Both the position numbers and the translations under genes were made by a program. A model generated the notes under the pieces. It worked only from the letters and a program-made list of their open reading frames with translations, made no database searches and was not told where the DNA came from. DNA of 15,442 nucleotides, from NCBI GenBank assembly GCA_045603285.1, contig JAZULW010000057.1:1-15442 (forward strand), read 5' to 3'. Source of the DNA: RGIG3009 sp045603285 (GTDB lineage: Bacteria > Bacillota > Clostridia > Oscillospirales > Acutalibacteraceae). The first letter of the stretch is position 1, and every line of letters starts with the position of its first letter. This document shows positions 5,933-13,235 of this stretch, piece after piece.

Positions 5933-7297
5933 TTATTCTTCGGTGCCCTTGGCGAGCATCACGTTGGCGAGGATGCCGAGAATGAGCGCGCAAGCGATGG
6001 AGGTGAGCGTAACCTTGCCGAAAGAGACACTCAGACCGCCGATGCCGGCAATGAGAATGACCGAAGCGACAAACAGGTTTTTGTTGGCTTCGAGGTTGAC
6101 CTTTTGGATCATCTTCAGACCGCTGACCGCGATAAAGCCGTACAGCGCCATACACACACCGCCCATCACGCAGGAGGGAATGGTGTTCACGAAAGCGACA
6201 AACGGATTGATGAACGAAATGATCATCGCGCCGATGGCGGCGGCGATGATGGTGACGACCGAGGCGTTGCCCGTGATGGCTACGCAACCGACCGATTCGC
6301 CGTAGGTGGTGTTGGGACAACCGCCGAAGATGGCACCCGCCATCGAGCCGATACCGTCACCGAGCAAGGTGCGGTGCAGACCGGGATCTTCGAGCAAGTC
6401 TTTTTCGATGATGGAGGAAATGTTCTTGTGGTCGGCCAAGTGTTCGGCAAACACCACAAACGCGACGGGAATGTAGGCCACGGCAACGGTGCCGAGGTAA
6501 GCCGCGTCGATGTCTTGAATACCTTTCAAGGCGGTGACAAACGTGAAGTCGGGCAACGCAACGAAGGTGTTGAGGGTAACCCCGTCCGCCACCAACGCTT
6601 TGAAAGGCTCGAAGTTGATGACTTTCAGTGCATCAATGCCGGCCGCATCGCCGATAAGCGTGAAGATGAGGGCAACCGCATAACCGGCCAAAATGCCCAT
6701 AATGAACGGGATAAGGCGCAACATTTTTTTGCCGAAAGTGGCGCATAGCATGGTAACGGCCAAGGTGACCAAACCACAAACAATGGCAATTTTGGAATCG
6801 CCGCCGGCGGGTGCAGTCTGCAGATCGGCGACAGCGTTACCCGCGAGGGACAGACCGATGATGGCAACCGTGGGGCCGATGACGACCGCCGGCATCACTT
6901 TGGACACCCATTTGACACCGGCGAGTTTCACGATGATAGCGATCACAACGTACACGAGGCCGGCAAAGATCGCACCGACGATAAGGCCGACGTAACCTGC
7001 CTGCGCGGATACGGCACCCGCGAACGCGGCGGTCATCGAGCCGAGGAAGGCGAAGGACGAGCCAAGGAACACCGGACTTTTGGCTTTGGTGAACAACACA
7101 TACACGAGCGTACCGACACCGGCGCCGAACAAGGCGGCCGCCGTGCTCATGGCATTTTCGCCGGTAAGGTTCGCATTGCCGTTGATGATGACCGGCACAA
7201 CCAACGTGGCCGCCATAATGGCAAGCAACTGTTGGATCGCAAAGACGATCAACCGGCCAAACTTGGGTTTGTCTGAGATTCCGTAAATGAGTTTCAA
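5933..7297 (-). CDS. uraA: uracil permease, NCS2 (nucleobase-cation symporter 2) family
   Basis: A 454-residue membrane transporter of the NCS2 family, normal length, with many hydrophobic helices (14 in the family fold). FAEH (283-286) with E285 and PNTTYGES (328-335) with E334 correspond, with the same 49-residue spacing, to the substrate-binding E241 and E290 of E. coli UraA. The TTYGE signature favours uracil over xanthine or urate. The E. coli H245 position is D289 here, with H290 next to it. It should import uracil with protons. The start is TTG at 7297, set by AGGGGGT (7306-7312) 8-9 bases upstream; this gives the usual N-terminus KLIYGISDKPKFGRLIVF. An in-frame extension to 7477 crosses the promoter and is not used. 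The symbol uraA (pyrP in Bacillus) is by family; xanthine transport is not excluded. Confidence 0.9.
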   Translation of the reverse strand: MKLIYGISDKPKFGRLIVFAIQQLLAIMAATLVVPVIINGNANLTGENAMSTAAALFGAGVGTLVYVLFTKAKSPVFLGSSFAFLGSMTAAFAGAVSAQAGYVGLIVGAIFAGLVYVVIAIIVKLAGVKWVSKVMPAVVIGPTVAIIGLSLAGNAVADLQTAPAGGDSKIAIVCGLVTLAVTMLCATFGKKMLRLIPFIMGILAGYAVALIFTLIGDAAGIDALKVINFEPFKALVADGVTLNTFVALPDFTFVTALKGIQDIDAAYLGTVAVAYIPVAFVVFAEHLADHKNISSIIEKDLLEDPGLHRTLLGDGIGSMAGAIFGGCPNTTYGESVGCVAITGNASVVTIIAAAIGAMIISFINPFVAFVNTIPSCVMGGVCMALYGFIAVSGLKMIQKVNLEANKNLFVASVILIAGIGGLSVSFGKVTLTSIACALILGILANVMLAKGTEE

Positions 7298-7324
7298 AAC
7301 AACATACCCCCTATGTATTTTTTG

Positions 7325-7342
7325 TTGGGCAATGATACCCAA
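7325..7342 (-). other. small hairpin at the 5' end of the permease transcript
   Basis: TTGGG (7325-7329) pairs with CCCAA (7338-7342) around an 8-base loop, within about 5 bases of the predicted transcript start. No T-tract follows, so it is not a terminator; a role in mRNA stability is possible. Confidence 0.4.
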
Positions 7343-7351
7343 ACTGCAAAA

Positions 7352-7380
7352 AGTATAGCACAAATCGGGCATATTGTAAA
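7352..7380 (-). promoter_or_regulatory. promoter of the uracil permease gene
   Basis: On the minus strand TTTACA (7380-7375) and TATACT (7357-7352) are 17 bases apart, and the -10 is extended (TGCTATACT). The predicted start is near 7345 with a leader of about 48 bases, too short for the PyrR attenuators found at pyr operons of Bacillus. Confidence 0.8.
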
Positions 7381-7442
7381 GAGAAAACGCAGAAAAACAG
7401 AAGATTTTGTCGAAGTTGCACAGAAAGAAACGATATACAAAA

Positions 7443-7460
7443 AATGAATAAATATTCGCA
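7443..7460 (+). promoter_or_regulatory. ARG box 1 (ArgR/AhrC operator), upstream of the argG promoter
   Basis: The core TGAATAAATATTCG (7445-7458) matches 13 of 14 positions of the half-site palindrome TGAATWWWWATTCA of the ArgR consensus. It ends 12 bases before the -35 of the arg promoter. ArgR binds such boxes as a hexamer with arginine as corepressor. Confidence 0.82.
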
Positions 7461-7470
7461 TAAAAAAGGC

Positions 7471-7499
7471 TTGACAAACGGATGGTTTCCTTATATAAT
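7471..7499 (+). promoter_or_regulatory. consensus sigma-A promoter of the arginine operon
   Basis: TTGACA (7471-7476) and TATAAT (7494-7499) are both perfect consensus hexamers with an optimal 17-base spacer. The predicted start is near 7506, giving a 44-base leader. A promoter this strong needs repression, which the flanking ARG boxes would supply. Confidence 0.95.
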
Positions 7500-7518
7500 A
7501 CAAAACATCGGCAACGAC

Positions 7519-7536
7519 AATGAATATTTATTCACG
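7519..7536 (+). promoter_or_regulatory. ARG box 2 (ArgR/AhrC operator) in the argG leader
   Basis: TGAATATTTATTCA (7521-7534) is a perfect 14-bp palindrome and a perfect match to the ARG-box core. It lies at about +16 to +29 of the transcript and its last base touches the argG ribosome binding site (ACGGAGG, 7534-7540). ArgR bound here could block elongation or cooperate with box 1, whose centre is 76 bases away. Confidence 0.9.
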
Positions 7537-7549
7537 GAGGCGTGTAACA

Positions 7550-8776
7550 ATGGATAAAAGCAACAACAAAAAAGTCGTATTGGCTTACTCGGGCGGTTTG
7601 GATACGTCCATCATCATCCCGTGGCTGAAAAAAAACTACAACAACTGCGAGGTCATCGCGGTGTCGGGCAACGTCGGTCAGGCGGACGAATTGGACGGGT
7701 TGGAAGAAAAAGCGCTCAAAACGGGTGCGTCCAAACTGTACGTGCTTGACCAAACGGACGAATACGTGGACGAATACATCATTCCCACGATGAAAGCGGG
7801 CGCGGTGTACGAGGAATACCTGCTGGGTACCAGCCACGCACGTCCTTGCATTGCCAAAGGTTTGGCGGAAATTGCCATCAAAGAAGGCGCGGATGCCATT
7901 TGTCACGGATGTACCGGCAAAGGCAACGACCAAGTGCGGTTCGAACTTACCCTCAAACACTTTGCGCCCGATATGCCCATCATCGCCCCGTGGCGTGAGA
8001 GGGATATCAAATCGCGTGAAGAAGAGATCGGGTATGCGGAAGCGCACAACGTACCGCTGAAGATCAACCGCGAAACCAACTATTCCAAAGACAAAAACTT
8101 GTGGCACTTGTCCCACGAGGGGATGGATTTGGAAGACACGGGCAACGAGCCGCAATATGAAAAACCCGGTTTTCTCGAAATGGGCGTATCTCCGTTGATG
8201 GCGCCCGACGAACCGACCTATGTGACGATCGATTTTGAGCAAGGCACGCCCGTGGCAATCGACGGGGAGAAGATGTCGGCGAAAAACATCATTCTCAAAC
8301 TCAACGAGCTGGGCGGCAAAAACGGCATTGGCATTATTGATATTGTGGAAAACCGCTTGGTCGGTATGAAATGTCGCGGTGTGTATGAAACCCCCGGCGG
8401 CACCATTTTGTATAAAGCACACAGCGTGCTGGAGTCCATCTGCTTGGACAAAATGACCTTGCACGAAAAACAAAAATTGTCCATCACGTTTGCGGAACTG
8501 GTTTACAACGGCCAATGGTTTACGCCGCTTCGCGAGGCGCTCTCCGCGTTTGTGGACAAAACGCAGGAAAAGGTGACCGGTAAAGTAAAACTGAAACTTT
8601 ACAAGGGCAACATCATCAACGCGGGTGTATGGAGCGACTATTCGCTTTACAGCGAAGAGATTGCGACCTTCGGCGAAAGCGATTACGACCAAAAAGATTC
8701 CGCCGGATTTATCAACCTGTATGGCTTGCCCATCAAAGTGCAAGCGATGGTGGATGCGAAGAACCGGAACAAATAA
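7550..8776 (+). CDS. argG: argininosuccinate synthase
   Basis: A 408-residue cytoplasmic enzyme that condenses citrulline and aspartate with ATP to argininosuccinate, AMP and pyrophosphate. The PP-loop motif AYSGGLDTS is at 12-20, followed by GTSHARPCIAKG (93-104) and GCTGKGNDQVRFE (120-132), both diagnostic of ArgG. A later segment, ETNYSKDKNLWHLSHEG, is also conserved. Length is normal for the family. The start at 7550 is set by ACGGAGG (7534-7540) 9 bases upstream; an in-frame ATG at 7520 lies within ARG box 2, lacks a ribosome binding site and is rejected. It is first in the seven-gene arg operon, and argH follows after 56 bases that include a hairpin. Confidence 0.97.
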   Translation: MDKSNNKKVVLAYSGGLDTSIIIPWLKKNYNNCEVIAVSGNVGQADELDGLEEKALKTGASKLYVLDQTDEYVDEYIIPTMKAGAVYEEYLLGTSHARPCIAKGLAEIAIKEGADAICHGCTGKGNDQVRFELTLKHFAPDMPIIAPWRERDIKSREEEIGYAEAHNVPLKINRETNYSKDKNLWHLSHEGMDLEDTGNEPQYEKPGFLEMGVSPLMAPDEPTYVTIDFEQGTPVAIDGEKMSAKNIILKLNELGGKNGIGIIDIVENRLVGMKCRGVYETPGGTILYKAHSVLESICLDKMTLHEKQKLSITFAELVYNGQWFTPLREALSAFVDKTQEKVTGKVKLKLYKGNIINAGVWSDYSLYSEEIATFGESDYDQKDSAGFINLYGLPIKVQAMVDAKNRNK

Positions 8777-8781
8777 ACGTA

Positions 8782-8807
8782 AGGCAGACGGAACATTCCG
8801 TCTGCCT
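8782..8807 (+). other. intercistronic hairpin between argG and argH
   Basis: A perfect 12-bp inverted repeat (8782-8793 with 8796-8807; AGGCAGACGGAA and its complement) starts 5 bases after the argG stop. No T-tract follows (ACTGCACTTATAAAG), so full termination is unlikely. It may be an RNA-stability or processing element giving different argG and downstream mRNA levels, or a weak or factor-dependent terminator. Confidence 0.8.
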
Positions 8808-8832
8808 ACTGCACTTATAAAGGGTGAGAAAA

Positions 8833-10203
8833 ATGGCGAAATTATGGGCAGGACGGACCGACGGCACCACCAACCAATTGGCGGATGACTTCAACTCCTC
8901 CATTCATTTTGACAGTCGGATGTACAAACAAGATATTACGGGCAGTATGGCACACGCGGCTATGTTGGGTGCGCAGGGTATTATCGCGCAAAGCGAGGCC
9001 GAGACCCTCATTGACGGGTTGCAAACCATTTTGGACGACCTCGAAAGCGGCGTTCTTGCCTTTGATATGACGTGCGAGGACATTCATATGTTTGTGGAAC
9101 AGGAATTGACCGCACGCCTCGGCGATGTGGGCAAAAAGCTCCACACCGCGCGCAGTCGTAACGACCAAGTGGCGCTGGATATTCGGATGTATCTGCGCGA
9201 AGAGATCGATGCCGTGGATGCGATGCTTCGCGAACTCATCACCGTACTGACCGACCGTGCCGAACAGGAGAAAGCCACCATTCTCCCCGGGTATACGCAC
9301 CTGCAGCGCGCCCAGCCCATCACGTTTGGACATCATTTGATGGCGTATGTGTTTATGTTGTTGCGTGACCGCGAACGGCTGCAAGATTGTCGCCGCCGTA
9401 TGAACCACTCGCCGATCGGTTGCTGTGCACTGGCGGGAACGACGTATAACACCGACCGCCGTTTCGAAGCGGCACAGCTCGGGTTTGACGATATCTGTTT
9501 AAACTCACTGGACGGTGTGTCCGACCGCGATTTCTGCGTGGAACTGATGAGTGCATTTTCGCTGCTGATGATGCATCTGTCGCGTTTTTCGGAAGAACTC
9601 ATCTTGTGGTCGAGCTGGGAGTTCCGTTTTGTGGAACTCTCCGACGACTATACCACCGGTTCGTCCATTATGCCGCAAAAGACAAACCCCGATATGGCGG
9701 AACTGGTCCGCGGCAAAACGGGGCGGGTGTACGGCGATCTGATGGCGCTGCTTACCACCCTCAAAGGCTTGCCGCTTGCGTACAACAAAGATATGCAGGA
9801 GGACAAGGAAAGCGTGTTTGACGCGTGCGACACCGTGCGCCAATGTTTGCCCGTGTTTACGGGAATGGTGGCCACGATGACGGTGCGCGCCGACAATATG
9901 AAACAAGCGGCGGCGGGCGGATTTATCAACGCGACCGACCTTGCGGACTATTTGGTGCGTAAGGGCTTGCCGTTCCGCAGTGCGTATAAGATTTCGGGGC
10001 AAATCGTGGCAGATTGCATTGCCAAACACGAATTGTTGGAAACGTTGCCGCTGGCCGACTATCGCGGGTACAGCGACTTGTTTGACGAAGATATTTATGA
10101 AGCGGTTAACTTGACGGTGTGTGCGGAAAAACGCACGTCCGAAGGCGGCACGTCGGTGCAGTCGGTCGAAGCGCAAATTGCGTATGTGAGAGGACTTTTG
10201 TGA
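8833..10203 (+). CDS. argH: argininosuccinate lyase
   Basis: A 456-residue member of the fumarase/aspartase superfamily that splits argininosuccinate into arginine and fumarate, the last step of the pathway. Diagnostic segments are KLWAGRTDG (3-11), HTARSRNDQVALD (104-116), GYTHLQRAQP (153-162, catalytic H156), the flexible catalytic loop GSSIMPQKTNPD (276-287, with the SS serines and K283) and LAYNKDMQEDKE downstream. T284 stands where many ArgH proteins have a second lysine (QKKNPD). ATG at 8833 follows AAAGGGTGAG; a GTG at 8824 would add three residues and overlaps the ribosome binding site. The stop overlaps the argC start by one base (TGATG). Confidence 0.97.
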   Translation: MAKLWAGRTDGTTNQLADDFNSSIHFDSRMYKQDITGSMAHAAMLGAQGIIAQSEAETLIDGLQTILDDLESGVLAFDMTCEDIHMFVEQELTARLGDVGKKLHTARSRNDQVALDIRMYLREEIDAVDAMLRELITVLTDRAEQEKATILPGYTHLQRAQPITFGHHLMAYVFMLLRDRERLQDCRRRMNHSPIGCCALAGTTYNTDRRFEAAQLGFDDICLNSLDGVSDRDFCVELMSAFSLLMMHLSRFSEELILWSSWEFRFVELSDDYTTGSSIMPQKTNPDMAELVRGKTGRVYGDLMALLTTLKGLPLAYNKDMQEDKESVFDACDTVRQCLPVFTGMVATMTVRADNMKQAAAGGFINATDLADYLVRKGLPFRSAYKISGQIVADCIAKHELLETLPLADYRGYSDLFDEDIYEAVNLTVCAEKRTSEGGTSVQSVEAQIAYVRGLL

Positions 10204-11126
10204 TGACCAAGGTATTCATAGACGGCAGTGCCGGTACCACCGGTCTGCGGATATACGAACGGCTTGGTGCGCGCCGCGATATTGCGTTGCTCACCTTGCC
10301 CGACGACAAACGCAAAGACCCTGCCGCACGCAGGGAAATGCTCCACACGGCGGACATTGCCTTTTTATGCTTGCCGGATGCCGCCGCCGTGGAAGCGGTG
10401 GCACTCGCGGAAGGGGCGGCAGTATCCATCATTGATACCTCCACCGCCCACCGCGTAAACCCCGCGTGGGTGTACGGTTTCCCCGAACTGACGGGCAAGC
10501 GCGATGCGATAAAAACTGCTAAACGCATTGCCAACCCCGGTTGCCATGCGAGTGGGTTTGTGGCATTGGTAGCACCGCTTGTGGAAAACGGGTTGTTGAA
10601 ACCCGATGCACGGTTCACCTGCACGTCGCTTACGGGGTATTCGGGCGGCGGCAAACAGATGATTGCGCAGTACGAAGCATCCGACCGCGACCCGCTTTTG
10701 GCGGCACCGCGTGTGTACGGGTTGGGGCAACAACACAAGCATCTCAAAGAGATGGCGGCGGTGTGCGGCCTTCACAATGCCCCCGTGTTTTGTCCCATCG
10801 TGGCACCGTATTACAGCGGTATGGAAGTATCCATCCCGTTGTTTATGGGTGACGTGAACGGCACCAAAACCGATATAGTGGACGTTTACCGCATGTACTA
10901 TACCAAGGGGTTGGTACGGTTTGCGGAATCTGCCGACGAAGACGGCTTTTTGTCTGCTGCCGCCTTTTCGGGGCGCGACGATATGCAACTCACCGTTACG
11001 GGGAATGACGAACGCGTGGTACTTACCGCCCGTTTTGACAATCTTGGCAAAGGTGCCTCGGGTGCTGCGATTCAAAATATGAACCTCTTGCTCGGCGTGG
11101 ACGAGGCAACGGGTTTGACGATATAA
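10203..11126 (+). CDS. argC: N-acetyl-gamma-glutamyl-phosphate reductase, short (type 2) form
   Basis: A 307-residue NADPH-dependent reductase that converts N-acetylglutamyl phosphate to N-acetylglutamate semialdehyde. The dinucleotide-binding motif GSAGTTG is at 8-14. The catalytic cysteine C114 is in ANPGCHASGF (110-119), and histidines H178 and H180 (GQQHKHLKE) supply the active-site base. The NPGCHA form of the cysteine motif and the length near 310 are typical of the short type 2 ArgC, rather than the roughly 345-residue type 1 with GCYPT. ATG at 10203 overlaps the argH stop; longer in-frame extensions into argH lack support. It is followed after 11 bases by argJ. Confidence 0.96.
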   Translation: MTKVFIDGSAGTTGLRIYERLGARRDIALLTLPDDKRKDPAARREMLHTADIAFLCLPDAAAVEAVALAEGAAVSIIDTSTAHRVNPAWVYGFPELTGKRDAIKTAKRIANPGCHASGFVALVAPLVENGLLKPDARFTCTSLTGYSGGGKQMIAQYEASDRDPLLAAPRVYGLGQQHKHLKEMAAVCGLHNAPVFCPIVAPYYSGMEVSIPLFMGDVNGTKTDIVDVYRMYYTKGLVRFAESADEDGFLSAAAFSGRDDMQLTVTGNDERVVLTARFDNLGKGASGAAIQNMNLLLGVDEATGLTI

Positions 11127-11137
11127 GGAGAATTTCT

Positions 11138-12352
11138 ATGAAACTCATTTCCGGCGGCGTGTGTGCCGCACAAGGTTTTCGCGCAGGCGGCGTGCATTGC
11201 GGCATTCGCAAAAACCGCACCAAACGCGATCTGTCGCTCATCGTGAGTGACGTGGCGGCTTCCACCGCGGCGGTGTATACCACCAACCTGGTGAAAGGTG
11301 CGCCGCTTACCGTTACCAAACAACACCTTGAAGATGGGATTGCCAAAGCGATCATCTGCAACAGCGGCAACGCCAACACGTGCAACGCGAACGGCATCGA
11401 AATTGCCGAACAGATGAGTGCGCTTGTGGCGGCCGAGCTCGGTATCGCGGCCAACGACGTGGTGGTAGCGTCCACCGGCGTTATTGGGCAACCGCTGGAT
11501 ATCACGCCCATTGCCAACGGGATGGCGGCGCTGGTGAATGGCTTGTCATACGAGGGTAGCGAAGCCGCCGCCGAAGGCATTATGACCACCGATACCGTCA
11601 AAAAAGAAGTGGCGGTGGAGTTCACGTTGGGCGGAAAAACGTGCCGTTTGGGCGGCATTGCCAAGGGAAGTGGTATGATCCACCCCAATATGGCCACGAT
11701 GCTGGTGTTTATCACCACCGATGCCGCCGTGTCCCCCGCGATGCTTAAAAAAGCGTTGTCAACCGACATTGCGTCTACGTTTAATATGCTCAGTATTGAC
11801 GGCGACACTTCCACCAACGATATGGTGGCGGTGCTGGCCAACGGTCTGGCCGAGAACCCTGTGATCGACACCGAAAACGACGATTTTGCGGTGTTTATGA
11901 AAGCGCTCAACACGGTCACCGTACAACTGTGCCGCTTGATCGCGGCGGACGGCGAGGGCGCCACCAAACTGTTGGAATGTACCGTTACGGGTGCGAAAGA
12001 CGAGCAAACTGCCAAAACCGTGGCCAAAAGCGTGGTGTGTTCCAGTTTGCTCAAAGCCGCTATGTTCGGCGCGGATGCCAACTGGGGGCGCGTGTTGTGT
12101 GCCATTGGCTACAGCGGTGCCGACGTGGACGTAACCAAAGTGGACGTGGCATTTAAAAGCGCCAAAGGGACCATCGCCGTGTGTCAAAACGGCGCGGGGG
12201 TGCCGTTCTCCGAAGAGATTGCCAAAGAGATCTTGCTGGAAAAGGAAATTGAGATTTTGGTATCCGTCGGTGACGGCGGCGGCTCCGCGAAAGCGTGGGG
12301 CTGGGATTTGACCTATGACTACGTCCGTATCAACGGTGACTATCGCACGTGA
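11138..12352 (+). CDS. argJ: bifunctional ornithine acetyltransferase / N-acetylglutamate synthase
   Basis: A 404-residue Ntn-type enzyme that moves the acetyl group from N-acetylornithine to glutamate, giving ornithine and regenerating N-acetylglutamate. The autocleavage site KGSGMIHPNMATML (176-189) predicts cleavage between A186 and T187, T187 becoming the N-terminal nucleophile of the beta chain. STGVIG (112-117) contains the oxyanion-hole T113-G114. The last segment (RINGDYRT) is the usual ArgJ end. AAGGAG (11125-11130) overlaps the argC stop and lies 7 bases before the ATG. ArgJ makes the pathway cyclic, so only catalytic amounts of new acetylglutamate are needed. Whether it also uses acetyl-CoA (bifunctional) cannot be read with certainty from sequence. 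Confidence 0.96.
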   Translation: MKLISGGVCAAQGFRAGGVHCGIRKNRTKRDLSLIVSDVAASTAAVYTTNLVKGAPLTVTKQHLEDGIAKAIICNSGNANTCNANGIEIAEQMSALVAAELGIAANDVVVASTGVIGQPLDITPIANGMAALVNGLSYEGSEAAAEGIMTTDTVKKEVAVEFTLGGKTCRLGGIAKGSGMIHPNMATMLVFITTDAAVSPAMLKKALSTDIASTFNMLSIDGDTSTNDMVAVLANGLAENPVIDTENDDFAVFMKALNTVTVQLCRLIAADGEGATKLLECTVTGAKDEQTAKTVAKSVVCSSLLKAAMFGADANWGRVLCAIGYSGADVDVTKVDVAFKSAKGTIAVCQNGAGVPFSEEIAKEILLEKEIEILVSVGDGGGSAKAWGWDLTYDYVRINGDYRT

Positions 12353-12362
12353 GGTGAACAAG

Positions 12363-13235
12363 ATGGATTCCATGTTTTCAAACGCGCAACGCGCACAGGT
12401 GCTGACTCAAGCGTTGCCGTATATCAAACGGTACACGGGCAAAGTCGTGGTGGTGAAATACGGCGGCAACGCGATGGTGAACGAGCAACTCAAACAACAA
12501 GTGATGGAGGACATCGTGTTGTTGTGGCTCATCGGTGTCAAAGTCGTGCTCATTCACGGCGGCGGACCCGAAATCAACGAGTTGATGGACAAACTCGGTA
12601 AAAAACCCGAATTTGTGAACGGATTGCGCGTCACCGATAAAGAAACGGTGGATATCGTGCAAATGGTGTTGGCGGGGAAAGTGAACAAATCTCTTGTTAC
12701 CTTGCTCCAAATGAAAGGCGGCCACGCGGTCGGCCTCTCGGGTATGGACGGCGGCATCATCGAAGCAACGATGAAAGACGAGCGCCTTGGCTACGTGGGG
12801 CGCATCACCAAAGTGCGCACCAAACCCATCACCGACTTGCTTGAAAAGAATTATATTCCCGTTATTTCCACCGTGGCCAGTGACCACGAGGGGCATACCT
12901 ACAACATCAATGGCGACACCGCCGCCGCCTACATTGCGGGCGCGCTCGGTGCCGAACGCTTGATCATGATGACCGATATTGCGGGTATTCTTCGCGACAA
13001 AGACGACCCCGCTACCCTCATTCCCGAGGTGACGGTCTCCGGCGCCGAGGCACTCAAAGCGGAAGGCGTGATTTCGGGTGGTATGATCCCGAAAGTGGAT
13101 TGTTGCATTGAGGCATTGCGCGAAGGCGTGAAAAACGTGATCATTATGGATGGGCGCATTCCGCACTCCATTTTGATGGAATTGTTGACCGACGAGGGCG
13201 CGGGTACCATGGTAGTGGGTGACGAGAATGAGTGA
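12363..13235 (+). CDS. argB: acetylglutamate kinase
   Basis: A 290-residue amino acid kinase that phosphorylates N-acetylglutamate with ATP. VVKYGGNAM (31-38 region, K32) and IHGGGPEI (64-71) form the phosphate-binding sites; NGLRVTD (86-92) and VGLSGMDGG (123-131) contact substrate. The protein keeps an N-terminal helix (residues about 5-24, ending ALPYIKRYTGK) that in arginine-inhibited enzymes such as that of Thermotoga maritima mediates hexamer formation. Together with the C-terminal HSILMELLTDEGAGTM segment this predicts feedback inhibition by arginine, as expected in a cyclic pathway. The start at 12363 follows GAGGTG with a 6-base gap. The end overlaps argD by 8 bases. Confidence 0.97.
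   Translation: MDSMFSNAQRAQVLTQALPYIKRYTGKVVVVKYGGNAMVNEQLKQQVMEDIVLLWLIGVKVVLIHGGGPEINELMDKLGKKPEFVNGLRVTDKETVDIVQMVLAGKVNKSLVTLLQMKGGHAVGLSGMDGGIIEATMKDERLGYVGRITKVRTKPITDLLEKNYIPVISTVASDHEGHTYNINGDTAAAYIAGALGAERLIMMTDIAGILRDKDDPATLIPEVTVSGAEALKAEGVISGGMIPKVDCCIEALREGVKNVIIMDGRIPHSILMELLTDEGAGTMVVGDENE

Noticed and set aside
7298..7345. PyrR-type attenuator upstream of the uracil permease
   Set aside because: The leader is about 48 bases with only a 5-bp hairpin and no T-tract, so no terminator/antiterminator pair can form.
7298..7477. 60-codon N-terminal extension of the uracil permease
   Set aside because: It crosses the permease's own -10 and -35 elements and is not part of the NCS2 family; TTG at 7297 has a suitable ribosome binding site.
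7520..7549. In-frame ATG 10 codons upstream of argG
   Set aside because: It lies inside ARG box 2 with no ribosome binding site, whereas ATG at 7550 has a strong one and gives the normal ArgG N-terminus.
7500..7549. Arginine T-box or attenuator in the argG leader
   Set aside because: The predicted leader is about 44 bases, too short for a T-box, and has no terminator hairpin.
7532..8743. Long open frame (about 400 codons) antisense to argG
   Set aside because: It mirrors argG codon use, has no start signals and resembles no protein family; such shadows also occur opposite uraA (5876-6748), the ATP-grasp gene and argJ.
8816..8821. TATAAA as an internal promoter for argH
   Set aside because: No -35 at 16-18 bases upstream and it is only 11 bases before the argH start codon.
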